64,000 nt of DNA from Bacteroidales bacterium (GCA_017620015.1 JAFZRE010000004.1:93627-157626), one strand, 5' to 3'; positions 24,369 to 34,700 are shown, counted from the stretch's first letter. Program-made: numbers and translations. Notes: generated by a model not told the origin, from the letters alone.

Positions 24369-25499
24369 ATGAATTTTACAATCTTACATAAGGACGACAA
24401 AACCAATGCCCGTCGTGGTGTAATCACTACCGACCATGGCGACATACAGACGCCGATTTTCATGCCAGTAGGCACCTGCGGAACAGTGAAAGGTGTTCAC
24501 ACTTACGAGATTAAAAACGAAATAGATGCGCAAATAATCCTTGGCAACACATATCATCTCTACCTTCGCCCGGGAATTGAAATCATAAACAAGGCTGGCG
24601 GTCTGCACAAGTTCAACGGTTGGGACAGGCCTATTCTTACCGACAGCGGTGGTTTCCAAGTATTTTCGATGGCCGACTGCCGCAAACTTACCGCCGATGG
24701 AGCTATTTTCCGTAGCCATATTGATGGCTCGAAGCATATTTTTACTCCCGAACGCGTGGTTGACATACAGCGAAACATCGGTGCCGACATAATGATGGCT
24801 TTCGACGAATGCACACCATATCCTTGCGAATACAAATACGCCGCCAAGTCACTTAAACTCACCAACTCGTGGCTTTCGCGCGGATGGAAGCACTTCAACG
24901 AGACAGAAGGCTTGTACGGTTATCGTCAGGCATTTTTCCCGATAGTGCAAGGTTCTACATACGAAGATTTGCGCGTTGAGTCGGCTAAATACGTTGCCGA
25001 CATCGGTGCCGAAGGCAATGCAATAGGCGGTCTTTCGGTTGGCGAACCCACCCAGCAGATGTACGACATGATTGAAATTGTAAACGAGCATCTTCCGCAG
25101 GACAAGCCCCGCTACCTTATGGGCGTTGGCACTCCAATAAACATTCTCGAAGGAATAGCACGCGGAATTGATATGTTCGACTGCGTAATGCCAACCCGCA
25201 ACGCCCGCAACGGTATGCTTTTCACGATGGAAGGCACGATGAACATGCGCAACGAAAAGTGGAAGGACGACTTCTCGCCACTCGACGAAAACGGAACAAC
25301 AATTGTCGATTCGTTCTACTCAAAGGCTTACCTAAGGCATCTGGTAATAGCAGGAGAAATGCTGGCAGCACAGATTGCAAGCATACACAACCTCGGATTC
25401 TATCTGCACCTTGTTGACTTAGCCCGTCAGCACATTGCCGACGGAACGTTCTCGGAATGGAAAAACATGATGGTTGAAAAATTGGGAAGGAGATTATAA
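24369..25499 (+). CDS. tgt: Queuine/preQ1 tRNA-ribosyltransferase lacking the zinc cysteines
   Basis: A 376-residue TGT, exchanging guanine-34 for a 7-deazaguanine base in tRNAs with GUN anticodons. Substrate site Asp92 is in T-D-S-G-G-F-Q-V-F-S, G-G-L-S-V-G-E is present, and the nucleophile Asp271 is in M-F-D-C-V-M-P-T-R-N-A-R-N-G. The region that in most bacterial TGTs holds the zinc ligands C-x-C-x2-C reads P-L-D-E-N-G-T-T-I-V-D here, with no Cys, although the distal His340 remains. First gene of a tgt / LptF-G / PagL-like run; the next gene starts one base after its stop. Confidence 0.95.
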   Translation: MNFTILHKDDKTNARRGVITTDHGDIQTPIFMPVGTCGTVKGVHTYEIKNEIDAQIILGNTYHLYLRPGIEIINKAGGLHKFNGWDRPILTDSGGFQVFSMADCRKLTADGAIFRSHIDGSKHIFTPERVVDIQRNIGADIMMAFDECTPYPCEYKYAAKSLKLTNSWLSRGWKHFNETEGLYGYRQAFFPIVQGSTYEDLRVESAKYVADIGAEGNAIGGLSVGEPTQQMYDMIEIVNEHLPQDKPRYLMGVGTPINILEGIARGIDMFDCVMPTRNARNGMLFTMEGTMNMRNEKWKDDFSPLDENGTTIVDSFYSKAYLRHLVIAGEMLAAQIASIHNLGFYLHLVDLARQHIADGTFSEWKNMMVEKLGRRL

Positions 25500-26576
25500 T
25501 TGAAAAAACTCGACTGGTATATTCTGCGGAAATTTATGGGCACGTTCTTCCTTGCCCTTTTCCTCATTGTATGCGTAGCCGTAGTGTTCGACATCTCCGA
25601 AAAAATTGATAATTTCATTTCCAAAGGGGCATCTGTTTACGATATCATATTTATGTATTACCTTAATTTCATCCCAAACTTTGCCAACTTGTTTTGTGCA
25701 TTGTTTGTGTTTATTTCGGTAATATTCTTTACATCCAAGATGGCAGGAAAGTCGGAGTTCATTGCTATGTTTGCCAGTGGAATAAGCAGGTTCAGATTAT
25801 TGCGTCCATATTTTGTGGGCGGCTTGCTGATTACTGCATTTTCATTTATTCTGGGCAACTACGTTATTCCCGACTGCAACAAGGAAAGACTGGCCTTTGA
25901 GGAAAAGTATGTGTCGAGAGGACTAAGGGTAAGTTCATTCAACATACATAGGCAACTGGAACCAGGCGTGTATTTTTATGTTGAAAATTTCAACAGGGAG
26001 CATGGTGTGGGACTTCGCATGTCGCTCGAAAAGTTTGATGGCGTTGAACTGAAATCGAAGATGACTGCCGATATGATACAATGGGATGAAACTCGCCAAA
26101 TGTGGAAAGCAAAGGACTATTGCATAAGAACTTTCGATAACGGAGAAGAAACTATTGAAACCGGAGCACAGAAAGATACTGTAATTCGCATTACCCCTGA
26201 GGATTTCTTCAAGAAGACATCTTCGGTAGAAGCTCTGAATGCCAAGGAACTACGGGAATTTATCGCAGAACAGAAACTTTCCGGCACATCAGCAGTAGTT
26301 TCAAGCGAAATAGAGTTATACAACCGTATGTCAACTCCTTTTTCGACATTCATATTGACCATAATCGGATTCTCTCTTTCGGTAAAAAAACGCAGGGGCG
26401 GACTTGGAGTGAACATTGCATTGGGAATGTTGCTAAGCTTTTCGTACATCTTGTTCCAGAGGTTTTCCACGACATTTGCGTTAAGTGGTCTATTAAGTGC
26501 AATGCTAGCCGTGTGGGTACCTAACATCATTTTTGCAATCATAGCAATTGTTGTTTACTTAACCGCTTCTAAATGA
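25500..26576 (+). CDS. LptF/LptG family LPS export permease
   Basis: A 358-residue inner membrane permease of the YjgP/YjgQ family, which extracts LPS with the LptB ATPase. It starts K-K-L-D-W-Y-I-L-R-K-F, the family N-terminus, but with TTG (25500-25502) directly after the tgt stop; no in-frame ATG fits. Three hydrophobic helices occupy about 12-115, a periplasmic jellyroll-like domain lies in the middle, and three helices sit at the C-terminus (S-T-F-I-L-T-I-I-G-F-S-L-S-V-K-K-R-R-G-G). A second Lpt permease is expected elsewhere. The last 4 nt overlap the PagL-like gene. Confidence 0.9.
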   Translation: MKKLDWYILRKFMGTFFLALFLIVCVAVVFDISEKIDNFISKGASVYDIIFMYYLNFIPNFANLFCALFVFISVIFFTSKMAGKSEFIAMFASGISRFRLLRPYFVGGLLITAFSFILGNYVIPDCNKERLAFEEKYVSRGLRVSSFNIHRQLEPGVYFYVENFNREHGVGLRMSLEKFDGVELKSKMTADMIQWDETRQMWKAKDYCIRTFDNGEETIETGAQKDTVIRITPEDFFKKTSSVEALNAKELREFIAEQKLSGTSAVVSSEIELYNRMSTPFSTFILTIIGFSLSVKKRRGGLGVNIALGMLLSFSYILFQRFSTTFALSGLLSAMLAVWVPNIIFAIIAIVVYLTASK

Positions 26577-27697
26577 AAAGGTTAATTCTTGCTATCATAT
26601 TGCTGTCGGTATGCTGCTGCATATCTGCCCAAAGAACGCATAGCCTCGAAGCAAAACTTTACGGAGGACGCATTGTCCCGCACCGCAGCGGAATGGATGC
26701 ATTGGCACAACCTCTTTTTGCAGGGGAATTCAACTATTATTTCTCGACCCTCTCCGACAATTACTACGATGTGAAATACCATTTCCCAAAGCATGGTTTT
26801 GGCATGAACTACAATTATATGGGCAACCACAAAGTGCTTGGTTCGGCTTTTGCGGCCTATTCGTTCCTCGACTTTTCGTTTTTAGACAAGCAGTGGTTTG
26901 ACCTGGGCTTACGGGTTAATGCTGGACTTGCCCTCCTCACCCGCAAATTCGACAAAGAAACAAATCCGCAGAACATAGCCGTATGTACCAACTTGTGTTT
27001 CTACTTCAACCTTAGCTTCAACGCCATATTCAGGTTGCCCTCCGACTTCGAACTAAAACTTTCGCCAGGATTCCAGCATTACTCAAATGGGGCAGTAAAA
27101 AAACCGAACTTAGGATTAAACTGCCTATTTGTTTCGTTGGCATTATCAAAGGACATTTGCTCCAAAGAATTTACTCGGGAACTCAAAGACTATCAGGATG
27201 GGCTTTCTCCACACGAAGCCTGGATTATGGGAACCTGCTCAACAGCCGACGAATATTCCGTAGGATATGAAGGTCGCGGTGGCGGATTTATATGCAGCAC
27301 AGTGGCGACGGGATACACATACCAGTACTGCAAGCTTGGAAAAGTTGGCGCTTCGTTCGACATGTTCTACAACGAAAACAACAAGTACTACTACTTCGAT
27401 GACGAAAGAGGCTTGTTCCTGTTGTACGACAAGTTTTCCGACATACTGAAGCTCGGCATAAGCCTAGGCCACCAGCTTGTATATCGCCGCTTCGAATTAA
27501 TTACATATTATGGATTCCATTTCTACAACAAAGTATGGACATACAAACGCTTCTATTTCCGTGTCGGAGCACGCTACTACCTTACTGATTATATGTTCAT
27601 AAACCTGTCGCTGAAGGCAAATGGCTTCAAGGCTCAGTTTATAGAAAGCGGAATAGGTTTCTCGTGCCGCAGATGGGGAAAGAAAGGGAAAGACTAA
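26573..27697 (+). CDS. PagL-like lipid A deacylase / acyloxyacyl hydrolase family protein
   Basis: A 374-residue outer membrane protein with signal peptide (M-K-R-L-I-L-A-I-I-L-L-S-V-C-C-C-I-S-A-Q). The motif Q-H-Y-S-N-G-A-V-K-K-P-N-L-G-L-N at 168-183 matches the PagL active site, with His169 and Ser171 as the expected catalytic pair. PagL removes the 3-O acyl chain of lipid A. The chain is about twice the length of PagL itself, with a second barrel-like half (residues 190-374), as is common in Bacteroidota homologues. Its ATGA overlap with the LptF/G permease ties lipid A trimming to LPS export. The precise bond cleaved is inferred. Confidence 0.85.
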   Translation: MKRLILAIILLSVCCCISAQRTHSLEAKLYGGRIVPHRSGMDALAQPLFAGEFNYYFSTLSDNYYDVKYHFPKHGFGMNYNYMGNHKVLGSAFAAYSFLDFSFLDKQWFDLGLRVNAGLALLTRKFDKETNPQNIAVCTNLCFYFNLSFNAIFRLPSDFELKLSPGFQHYSNGAVKKPNLGLNCLFVSLALSKDICSKEFTRELKDYQDGLSPHEAWIMGTCSTADEYSVGYEGRGGGFICSTVATGYTYQYCKLGKVGASFDMFYNENNKYYYFDDERGLFLLYDKFSDILKLGISLGHQLVYRRFELITYYGFHFYNKVWTYKRFYFRVGARYYLTDYMFINLSLKANGFKAQFIESGIGFSCRRWGKKGKD

Positions 27698-27713
27698 AGG
27701 GACTAAACGTCGA

Positions 27714-27927
27714 ACAGGCTAACAGAAGATCTGTCAAGCAGTCTGCAAGACCGTTAGACAGCAAGACTGTTAGACTTCAAGCCGTGAGCCTTCGAGCCTG
27801 CAAGCCCTAATTATCAACCGGCGTAGCCATTCAAATCTTCAAACGCCGCAAGCATAGAAACGGCGTCAGCCATTCAAACTTAGAAACGTGAAACCTAGAA
27901 ACGCCGCAGGCATAGAACGGCGAAGCC
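27714..27927. repeat. Mosaic of intergenic words between convergent genes
   Basis: The 237-nt convergent gap holds no gene. The first half is built from AGNCTNNCAG-type words (GAACAGGCTAACAG, CAGTCTGCAAGACCGTTAG). The second half alternates small palindromes (GGCGTAGCC, GCCGCAAGC, GGCGTCAGCC, GCCGCAGGC, GGCGAAGCC) with ATTCAAA/ATAGAAAC/ATTGAAAC words, five modules in about 110 nt. No classical terminator is present, so these may replace one. Confidence 0.8.
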
Positions 27928-27934
27928 ATTGAAA

Positions 27935-29455
27935 CTACCTTACTAACTCGAACCAATCCGCATTAAATTCGGTATCGTCGGCAAATCCGCTTTTTTTCAG
28001 TTGGCGGTACGCCCATTCATCTGCAAAGTTCCATTCAAGGAATTTCTGGTTTTCATATCTTTCCAAGAAGTCGCGGATTTTCATCTTGATAAGGATTTCG
28101 TACTTCTTCGAAGTTATGAAGTAGTCCTGCCTTGTGTTGAACTTCATAGCCTGCTGCTGTTGCTGGTCGATGATGTCGAGCTCTGCCCTTGTCTTTGTGA
28201 GATATGGCAAAGCCGGGTCGGCCAGGTCGGCCATGAACGAATATTCTATGAAAGCACTATCACTATGAGCAAAGTTGTACTGGGCAATCACAACGCTCCA
28301 GTTCACCAATGCCGACAACGAAATCACAACCATGAACGAAAAACTATTGACCTTGAACAGGTAGTACATGCTCTTGTGCTTTGCCACCTTTATCATTATC
28401 GAAATCAGACCGACAATGACGAGCACCAAGAAGAAGAATACGGCAATACGTCCGAATGCCAAGCCGAAATATTTTACATACCAGAAGTTTCTGATTCCTA
28501 CCGACAAGGTCATGAAGCAGTTCTGGGCAAGCCATACCATTGTGAGTATCTTCAGCAACCTGTTTTTACTGTAGAAGTTTAGGTTTTCGCGGAATAGAAG
28601 CAGGGCAATCATCTGCGAGATGAGTATTGCAAATATCAATATCCATGTGCCTTCGTGAACGAATTCCTTTAAGAATGAACCGTCCCACGAGTAGAACCAC
28701 ACATAGCGTATGTCGCTTATGTTGAAGAACAAAAGCACTATGTTGAGCATTCCGAGCAACATGACACCGAAGAAGTTACGGTTCTTAAGAGTCTGCGAAA
28801 GTCCGCGAATGAATCTTCTCTTGCGCTTATGCACCAATGTTTCTTCGAGCCCCGATTCGTAAGTCATGAGTTTCTCGGTCTTCTTGCGGAATACGTAGTT
28901 TGCAAAGACAAGTCCTGTTAGGAACAGCACAATGAATTCGAAGTTAAGCGATTCAAGTACATCACCTACCATCTCTCCGAATTTTGAGCTGCCGAGCGAG
29001 TATAGGATTACAAATGCCAGTGTAATGACAAATGCAAGTACCGTGAGCCAGAAAATCTTGCTTTTCTTCATCTTAGGTTCGCCGTCTTCGTGCTTCCTAT
29101 GCATCTGCGGAACGAACGAGAGCGCAGCATTGCAGAACGATTCGAAAGTGGCATACATATAACTGCGGTATTCCTTGAACACAATTATGCTGTTGCAGGT
29201 GAAGAACATAAGTATGTTGACGAAAATCGTCCATCCCGAATGCGAGTACAGCACTGCAAGCGAGGTTGTAAGAAGCACCGCCAGAGCCGTGACTGTAAGT
29301 TTGTTGAACTTTAACGGTCTGTTCAGTATAAGCATAATAGGAATCGTTATCCATTCGAGAATTACAAGGTTTAAGCCTATGTTCTTTTCGAAGAACAGCA
29401 TTGTGAAAACAAGTGCAGTTGCGATTGATGCGATTATGTATCCAAGTCGTTTCAT
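27935..29455 (-). CDS. DUF4173-like polytopic membrane protein
   Basis: A 506-residue membrane protein with about ten to twelve hydrophobic segments, short loops rich in Lys/Arg (K-K-T-E-K-L, H-K-R-K-R-R-F-I-R-G near residue 210) and a soluble C-terminus of about 110 residues with a Gln run (I-I-D-Q-Q-Q-Q-Q-A-M). The pattern L-N-I-V-L-L-F-F-N-I-S-D-I-R-Y-V-W and the overall layout resemble DUF4173 proteins, for which no function is known. Assignment to that family is from recollection of its pattern. It is divergent from the PfkB gene and has no operon partner. Confidence 0.65.
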   Translation of the reverse strand: MKRLGYIIASIATALVFTMLFFEKNIGLNLVILEWITIPIMLILNRPLKFNKLTVTALAVLLTTSLAVLYSHSGWTIFVNILMFFTCNSIIVFKEYRSYMYATFESFCNAALSFVPQMHRKHEDGEPKMKKSKIFWLTVLAFVITLAFVILYSLGSSKFGEMVGDVLESLNFEFIVLFLTGLVFANYVFRKKTEKLMTYESGLEETLVHKRKRRFIRGLSQTLKNRNFFGVMLLGMLNIVLLFFNISDIRYVWFYSWDGSFLKEFVHEGTWILIFAILISQMIALLLFRENLNFYSKNRLLKILTMVWLAQNCFMTLSVGIRNFWYVKYFGLAFGRIAVFFFLVLVIVGLISIMIKVAKHKSMYYLFKVNSFSFMVVISLSALVNWSVVIAQYNFAHSDSAFIEYSFMADLADPALPYLTKTRAELDIIDQQQQQAMKFNTRQDYFITSKKYEILIKMKIRDFLERYENQKFLEWNFADEWAYRQLKKSGFADDTEFNADWFELVR

Positions 29456-29520
29456 GACATTTATGTTTTAACGTGAACTATATAACAAACTTTGTGCCTT
29501 AATATTGTGCTGAAGGGAAT

Positions 29521-29685
29521 TTTTGTAAGCCCACAGCGATAGCCATTGAACTTTGAATCCTTTAACTATTTTGAACGAGCGCAAAGCATTGCGCCGCTAC
29601 AATTGAACATTTAACCCCTTGAACCTTCAAATTTTCAACCTTTAGCTCAACGAAGTTAAATCTTCAAACGCCGTAGGCATTCAAA
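29521..29685. repeat. Mosaic repeats and a REP-like palindrome in the divergent gap before the PfkB gene
   Basis: Words AGCCATTGAAC, TTTGAACGAGC, ATTTAACCCCTTGAACC and AAACGCCGTAGGCATTCAAA fill the gap. A palindrome GCGCAA (29579-29584) / TTGCGC (29589-29594) ends in CGCTAC, like the REP-like family. No gene is seen in 29456-29700. Confidence 0.7.
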
Positions 29686-29700
29686 CTCACAAACTTTTCT

Positions 29701-29708
29701 TATCTTTG
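29701..29708 (+). promoter_or_regulatory. Bacteroidota -7 element for the PfkB / AlbA_2 pair
   Basis: TATCTTTG matches TAnnTTTG and lies 20 nt before the ATG at 29729. The usual -33 position falls in mosaic repeat sequence without TTG. Confidence 0.6.
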
Positions 29709-29728
29709 CCGTCATAAATTTAGGCTGT

Positions 29729-30652
29729 ATGCGAAAGATATATTGTATTGGCGAAACCGTTTACGACATCATTTTCCGTAACGGTAAGGCTGTAGAATCT
29801 TGCCCGGGCGGACCAATCCTCAACACTTCGGTGTCGCTTGGACGTATGGGCGAAAAGGTGTATGTCGTAGGCGACCAGGCCAACGATGCCATTGGTAACA
29901 TTATTGCCGACTTCTTGTCGGACAACAACGTATCAACCAAGTATTTGACCTTGTACAACGATGCAAAGTCGCGTGTTGCTCTCGCTTTCCTCTACGATAC
30001 GCGTGAGCCTGCCTACAGTTTCTACAAGATTCGTGTGAACGGTGATATAAAGATAACCTTCCCAGAAGTGAAGCACGACGACATAATACTTTTCGGTTCG
30101 TTCACCTCGATAAAGGCCGAAGTCCGCGACGACCTTATGGCTTGTCTGCGTCAGGCAAAGGAAGCAGGAGCAATCATAATCTACGACCCGAATTTCCGTC
30201 CTTCGCATTTGAAAGACCGCGAGCGTGCACTTCCGCTGATAAAGGAAAACCTTGAAATTGCTGACATCGTGAAAGGCTCCAACGAGGATTTTCAGCTTAT
30301 CTTCGATTCAAATTCAGCTCTCGACACCAACGAGATAGTAAAAGGTTACGGCTGCCACAATTTCATCTATACCGCCAACAAGTACGGCGTGAACCTTTTC
30401 ACTCCCGACTTCCACAAGGTGTTCGATGTTCCACGCATAACCCCGGTTTCTACCGTTGGCGCAGGCGACAGCTTCAACGCGGGACTTATCTACGGACTTA
30501 TCAAGCAGAATGTTTACGCATCAGACCTCGAAAATATGTCGCTCGAAGTGTGGAGAAAGGTCATCTACTGCGCAATCAGCTTTGCAACACATGTTTGCTG
30601 CAGTTACGACAATTTCATCAACGACGAGTTCATCTCAAGTTTCGACATGTAG
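29729..30652 (+). CDS. PfkB family carbohydrate kinase
   Basis: A 307-residue ribokinase-fold kinase. The N-terminus C-I-G-E-T-V-Y-D-I-I and G-G-P-I-L-N-T-S-V form the sugar pocket. The C-terminal P-V-S-T-V-G-A-G-D-S-F-N-A-G supplies the anion hole and catalytic Asp. The sequence fits the fructokinase-like group, but the substrate cannot be read from it. The next gene starts after 2 nt and encodes an AlbA_2 domain protein, so they are cotranscribed. Confidence 0.9.
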   Translation: MRKIYCIGETVYDIIFRNGKAVESCPGGPILNTSVSLGRMGEKVYVVGDQANDAIGNIIADFLSDNNVSTKYLTLYNDAKSRVALAFLYDTREPAYSFYKIRVNGDIKITFPEVKHDDIILFGSFTSIKAEVRDDLMACLRQAKEAGAIIIYDPNFRPSHLKDRERALPLIKENLEIADIVKGSNEDFQLIFDSNSALDTNEIVKGYGCHNFIYTANKYGVNLFTPDFHKVFDVPRITPVSTVGAGDSFNAGLIYGLIKQNVYASDLENMSLEVWRKVIYCAISFATHVCCSYDNFINDEFISSFDM

Positions 30653-30654
30653 CC

Positions 30655-31599
30655 ATGCAAATCGAAGGGACTTACAATATTGACTACTACCGCAATCTGG
30701 TTGCCGACAAGGTTCATTGCCACGATTCGTTGTGGTTTGTCGGCGGTGCGCAGTGGAACGCAGTGCAGGCTTCGTCGGCAAAGTTGGCGAAGATGGTGTC
30801 GGCAATAGCAAACAGCGGTGGCGGCGAACTTATTTTCGGCATTGCACAGAAGCGTTCTCGTGCCGAAGCTTTCGAGCCGGTGAAGGGATTCGACAAGGGC
30901 GAAGAATGGATTTTCCACGAGATTCAGTCGCAGATTGACAAGCCTGTTGACGACCTTTCGGTAAAAATTTGCCCGATTCCCGATTCCGACGGCAAGATAA
31001 TCCACATCCACATCCCAGCCAACAACAATGCACCGCACCAGTTCACCGACAACAAGTTCTACCGCTGGAGCAAAGGCAAATGCTTGGTAATGAACGAGTC
31101 GGAAGTCCGTATGGCCTATATGAAGATTAGCACTTGCAATCTGGAGTTTCTTGGCGTGACAAACATAAACGGCATTCCAACCTTGTCGGGAGGAAAGTTC
31201 TCGTCGATGAACTTCTATCCCAAGTTTATGATTCGTAACGCCGGCAACATAGTTGAGAAGGACTACAAGGTCGAGATTGCTTTCCCAACGGCACTATTCG
31301 AGGAAACAAACCAACCGCTAAAGTCGGCGTTTATCCGTCACGAAGGCATTTACAGCGTTTTCGGACAGCGTGGCAACTATCCGATTTTCCAGCAGGAAAT
31401 TTCCACTATCATTGAGGCAAAAATCACAGTTACTGCCGAAAACATCAGCACATTCCTCAACGAATATATCAACATCTACCTGTATTTCAGCAATGGTCTG
31501 AAAAAGCATTCCATTCGTCTTGCCGATACGCTTACATACAATGGGGAAAGGCTTACGAAAGATGATTTTGGAAAGGCTATGGAAGTAATATCTATTTGA
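30655..31599 (+). CDS. AlbA_2 (Schlafen-type) domain protein
   Basis: A 314-residue protein. Residues about 15-150 contain the AlbA_2 core: E/Q-A-S-S-A-K-L-A-K-M-V-S-A-I-A-N-S-G-G-G-E-L-I-F-G-I, then I-P-A-N-N-N-A-P-H-Q-F and F-Y-R-W-S-K-G-K. This fold occurs in DNA-binding regulators and in Schlafen-like proteins. The C-terminal half is mostly beta and unassigned. The start is ATG 30655, two bases after the PfkB stop; a longer frame from 30550 lies inside the kinase gene and is not credible. A role in regulation linked to the kinase is only inferred from the tight pairing. Confidence 0.82.
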   Translation: MQIEGTYNIDYYRNLVADKVHCHDSLWFVGGAQWNAVQASSAKLAKMVSAIANSGGGELIFGIAQKRSRAEAFEPVKGFDKGEEWIFHEIQSQIDKPVDDLSVKICPIPDSDGKIIHIHIPANNNAPHQFTDNKFYRWSKGKCLVMNESEVRMAYMKISTCNLEFLGVTNINGIPTLSGGKFSSMNFYPKFMIRNAGNIVEKDYKVEIAFPTALFEETNQPLKSAFIRHEGIYSVFGQRGNYPIFQQEISTIIEAKITVTAENISTFLNEYINIYLYFSNGLKKHSIRLADTLTYNGERLTKDDFGKAMEVISI

Positions 31600-31699
31600 A
31601 ATTGTTAAGACTGTCACAACAATTCAAATTCCATAAAAATTACAAAAGAATAATGGTTGGACAAATGTTAAAAAAGGTATATTAATGATACTTTTTTAA
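31594..31699 (+). terminator. Possible terminator structures after the AlbA_2 gene
   Basis: A long imperfect hairpin overlaps the stop codon (ATTTGAAATTGTT at 31594-31606 with AACAATTCAAAT at 31618-31629). A second A+T-only stem follows (AAAAAAGGTAT at 31670-31680 with ATACTTTTTT at 31688-31697). The second ends in a T run and is the likelier terminator, though its stem is weak. Confidence 0.45.
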
Positions 31700-31728
31700 A
31701 AAAAACTTTTTTTTATGAATATTTATTA

Positions 31729-31736
31729 TACCTTTG
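31729..31736 (+). promoter_or_regulatory. Bacteroidota -7 element for the M43-like metalloprotease gene
   Basis: TACCTTTG matches TAnnTTTG and lies 24 nt before the ATG at 31761. Confidence 0.6.
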
Positions 31737-31760
31737 TCCTAAACACAAATAATATTTACT

Positions 31761-34700
31761 ATGGAGTTTTTATTAGACAAACATTTGAGGAAAACCATTG
31801 GTACTATGTCGTTTATTAGATACATAATACCAATTTTTATTTTGTTATTTACCAGCGGTCTATCTGCCCAAACCGTAAGTTTGTCGCCAGAGCAATGCGG
31901 ACAAGCCATACCTTATGGAAGCCCAATTGTCTGTACTGCAAACGACAGCGCAGTTGAATATGAGTTCAAGTTTTTTACATCCGAAGATACTGCCATTATC
32001 ACATCCCAAAGAAATTATATACTTGCAGAAACATATTACAACATCTTGCACGCAGACTTGGCATATCAGACAATAATTAGATGCAGATTTGGTGAAAACT
32101 GGGGTGCTTATGGAGACACTTGCATTACTAAGATTGTAATAGACTGGTTCTCTGGAATGCAGGCATTATACAATACAAATGAACCAATTACTAATCGTAC
32201 AGAATTCAATTGCGAAGAAAATCTCAATGATGAATACACGATTCCTGTAGTATTCCATGTTATTGTTCCCGATGGCTACGATGGAGAAAACATTGTTGAT
32301 TATCTATCTCCAGACAGAATAAACGAACAATTAGACATAATAAACAAGTTTTTCGCTGGAGAAATGGTAGAAGAAGGAGATGATAATGTTATAGATGCGA
32401 AAATGCACTTTTGCTTTGCAAAGAAAGACAATATTGGGCGAAATCTTGAAATTGAGTATAATGGAAACACATATTATGGAATAACATATCGAAGCCGTAA
32501 TGAAGGGGAAAATATTTCTGTTGATGAAACAACATACCTTAATAACTTACGAGATATTGAATATGAGGCTTGCAGTTACTATACTTTATTTCCACGAAAC
32601 AAGTACCTCAACATATTTGTATTTGAAAAAATGTCGAATCCTTTCTACTATGGAGAAGCAGGTTCTATAGAGGCGCTTGGTGATGGCGCTCGTTTTTCAT
32701 ATATCAGACTAAGACAGGATGTTGTTGGGGCAAGGAGGGAAATGCGATCATTTGGCAAGGATAAAGGATATACGGCAGTACACGAATTAGGACATTTCTT
32801 CGGGTTGAAGCACACATTTGATGAAGAAGATTACGAAGATTTGGGACTAGATTATCAATCAGATCCACCATATAATTCTAATTGTATTGAAACAGAACCG
32901 AATGTGCACAATGTAATGAATTATGTAAATGACGAATGTAAATATTTTTTTACAAGAGGCCAGGTATGTAGGATGCGAAAAACAATTGCAACATATTCTG
33001 AACTAAGTGCTCTTGCTAATTCATCAGTTGCCACAGAATGTGAACCGACCCAGCCAAATATATATTCAGCCAATATTGTTTCACCTGTTGAGAACATTAT
33101 ATGCCAACATCGTTCTGATATTATTACCATCACTGCTGATGATATTGATTTAGTAAAACAAATTACTATAAATGGAAATCCTGTTGATTTGGAAGACAGC
33201 GATGTTGAAATTGACGAACAAGCAAACACAATAGAAATCCAATATACTTTTGATGCATTAGGGTATTATGACATAGAGGTTTCGTGTGGATATGAAAACA
33301 ATTTAACATGGCTAACTACACACAGAATCATTGAAACTATTGAATGTGAAACTCCTACCGACAATCTTGAACAGGCGCAATGGTACTACGATTCGTATGC
33401 AAGCCTGGATTTTCGTGATGGCCTGGCAAGATTCAAAACCGATTCGGATATGGATGCAAACGTTTCTGAATCATCAATATGCGACAGCCAAGGTAATCTT
33501 CTGTTTTATACTGATGGAAGACAAATATGGAATTCGCAGCATAATTTGTTCGAAAATTCTGTTCTTGAAAGTCAAATAAAAGAAAGAAGCACAATTATTT
33601 TAAAATTTTCAGAATTTAAGTATGCAATTATAAGTATTAGTGTAAATGACGGCAGATTATATGGTTGCGTTGTAGATGTTACTAGTGGTTTAAATGAAAA
33701 TGCAACTTTATCATGGACATCTTTGTCTTTTGGAAACGATTTGACAAACCTGACTGTTCTGTCGGCTGTCCCCACTAGAGATCCTAATAAATATTGGTTG
33801 CTGGCCACAAAAAAGATAGGAGATACATATTATAGATGTGTAGCAAAACTTGCTTACGATAGCAATAACAGCTCAATGACTATTTTGAACGCAGACATAG
33901 ATTCTTATGTATTATGTGATTCAAATGTGCTATCTATAAAAGTGTCCCCTGATGCACAATATGTATTGTATAGCACAGAAAACAATGGCATAAAATTTTT
34001 CAGATTCTACGCAAATTCCGGGGAAATGGATTTTTTGGACTGTAATCTACATGTAGAAGGAGCAAAAGGATGTGCAATAGAGTTCAGCCAAAGCGGAAAG
34101 TTCTTGTATATGGCAGGTCATGCTAATGGAATTAGAGATCAAATTATTATAACCCAGTACGTTATGGAGCAAATGCAATGCGTATGCGATATACAGCGGA
34201 CTGAAATTTGTAGATGGGAAGGCCTGTACGATGAAAATTTCCACGCATATGTAAATCTTCAAAGAGCTCCTGACGGGAAAATATATATTGGCAGATATTC
34301 TGACATATATCCCAATTCGCGTATGATAGGAGTAATCTTAAATCCAGAAGTACGAGATGAAGACAATGGTCGAAGTAATATGTGCGGTGTACGAATGCAT
34401 GCCATTGACTATAATGAAAATCGGTATGTTAACCATATTAACTTTCCAAATCTTGTAGATGTAAAAGAAATTGACACATGCAAGGTGGATTTTTTTGTAT
34501 GCGCAGACTGGTGCCCAGGAAATGTACCTCGTGAAATAAGTAATATTGTTAATCTGTCGAATACCCTACATAATACTTGGCGATTCTATGACGAGAACAA
34601 TAACTTGATAGCAACAAGTTCATCAAGTTATGACATCGACAATGGAAGACCTGACAGTCAAGATTATAGTAATATTAATACATACGAATTTGTTACAATA

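Noticed and set aside
30550..30654. Extension of the AlbA_2 gene into the PfkB gene
   Set aside because: The added residues come from another frame of the kinase; the ATG at 30655 directly after the kinase stop is the natural start.
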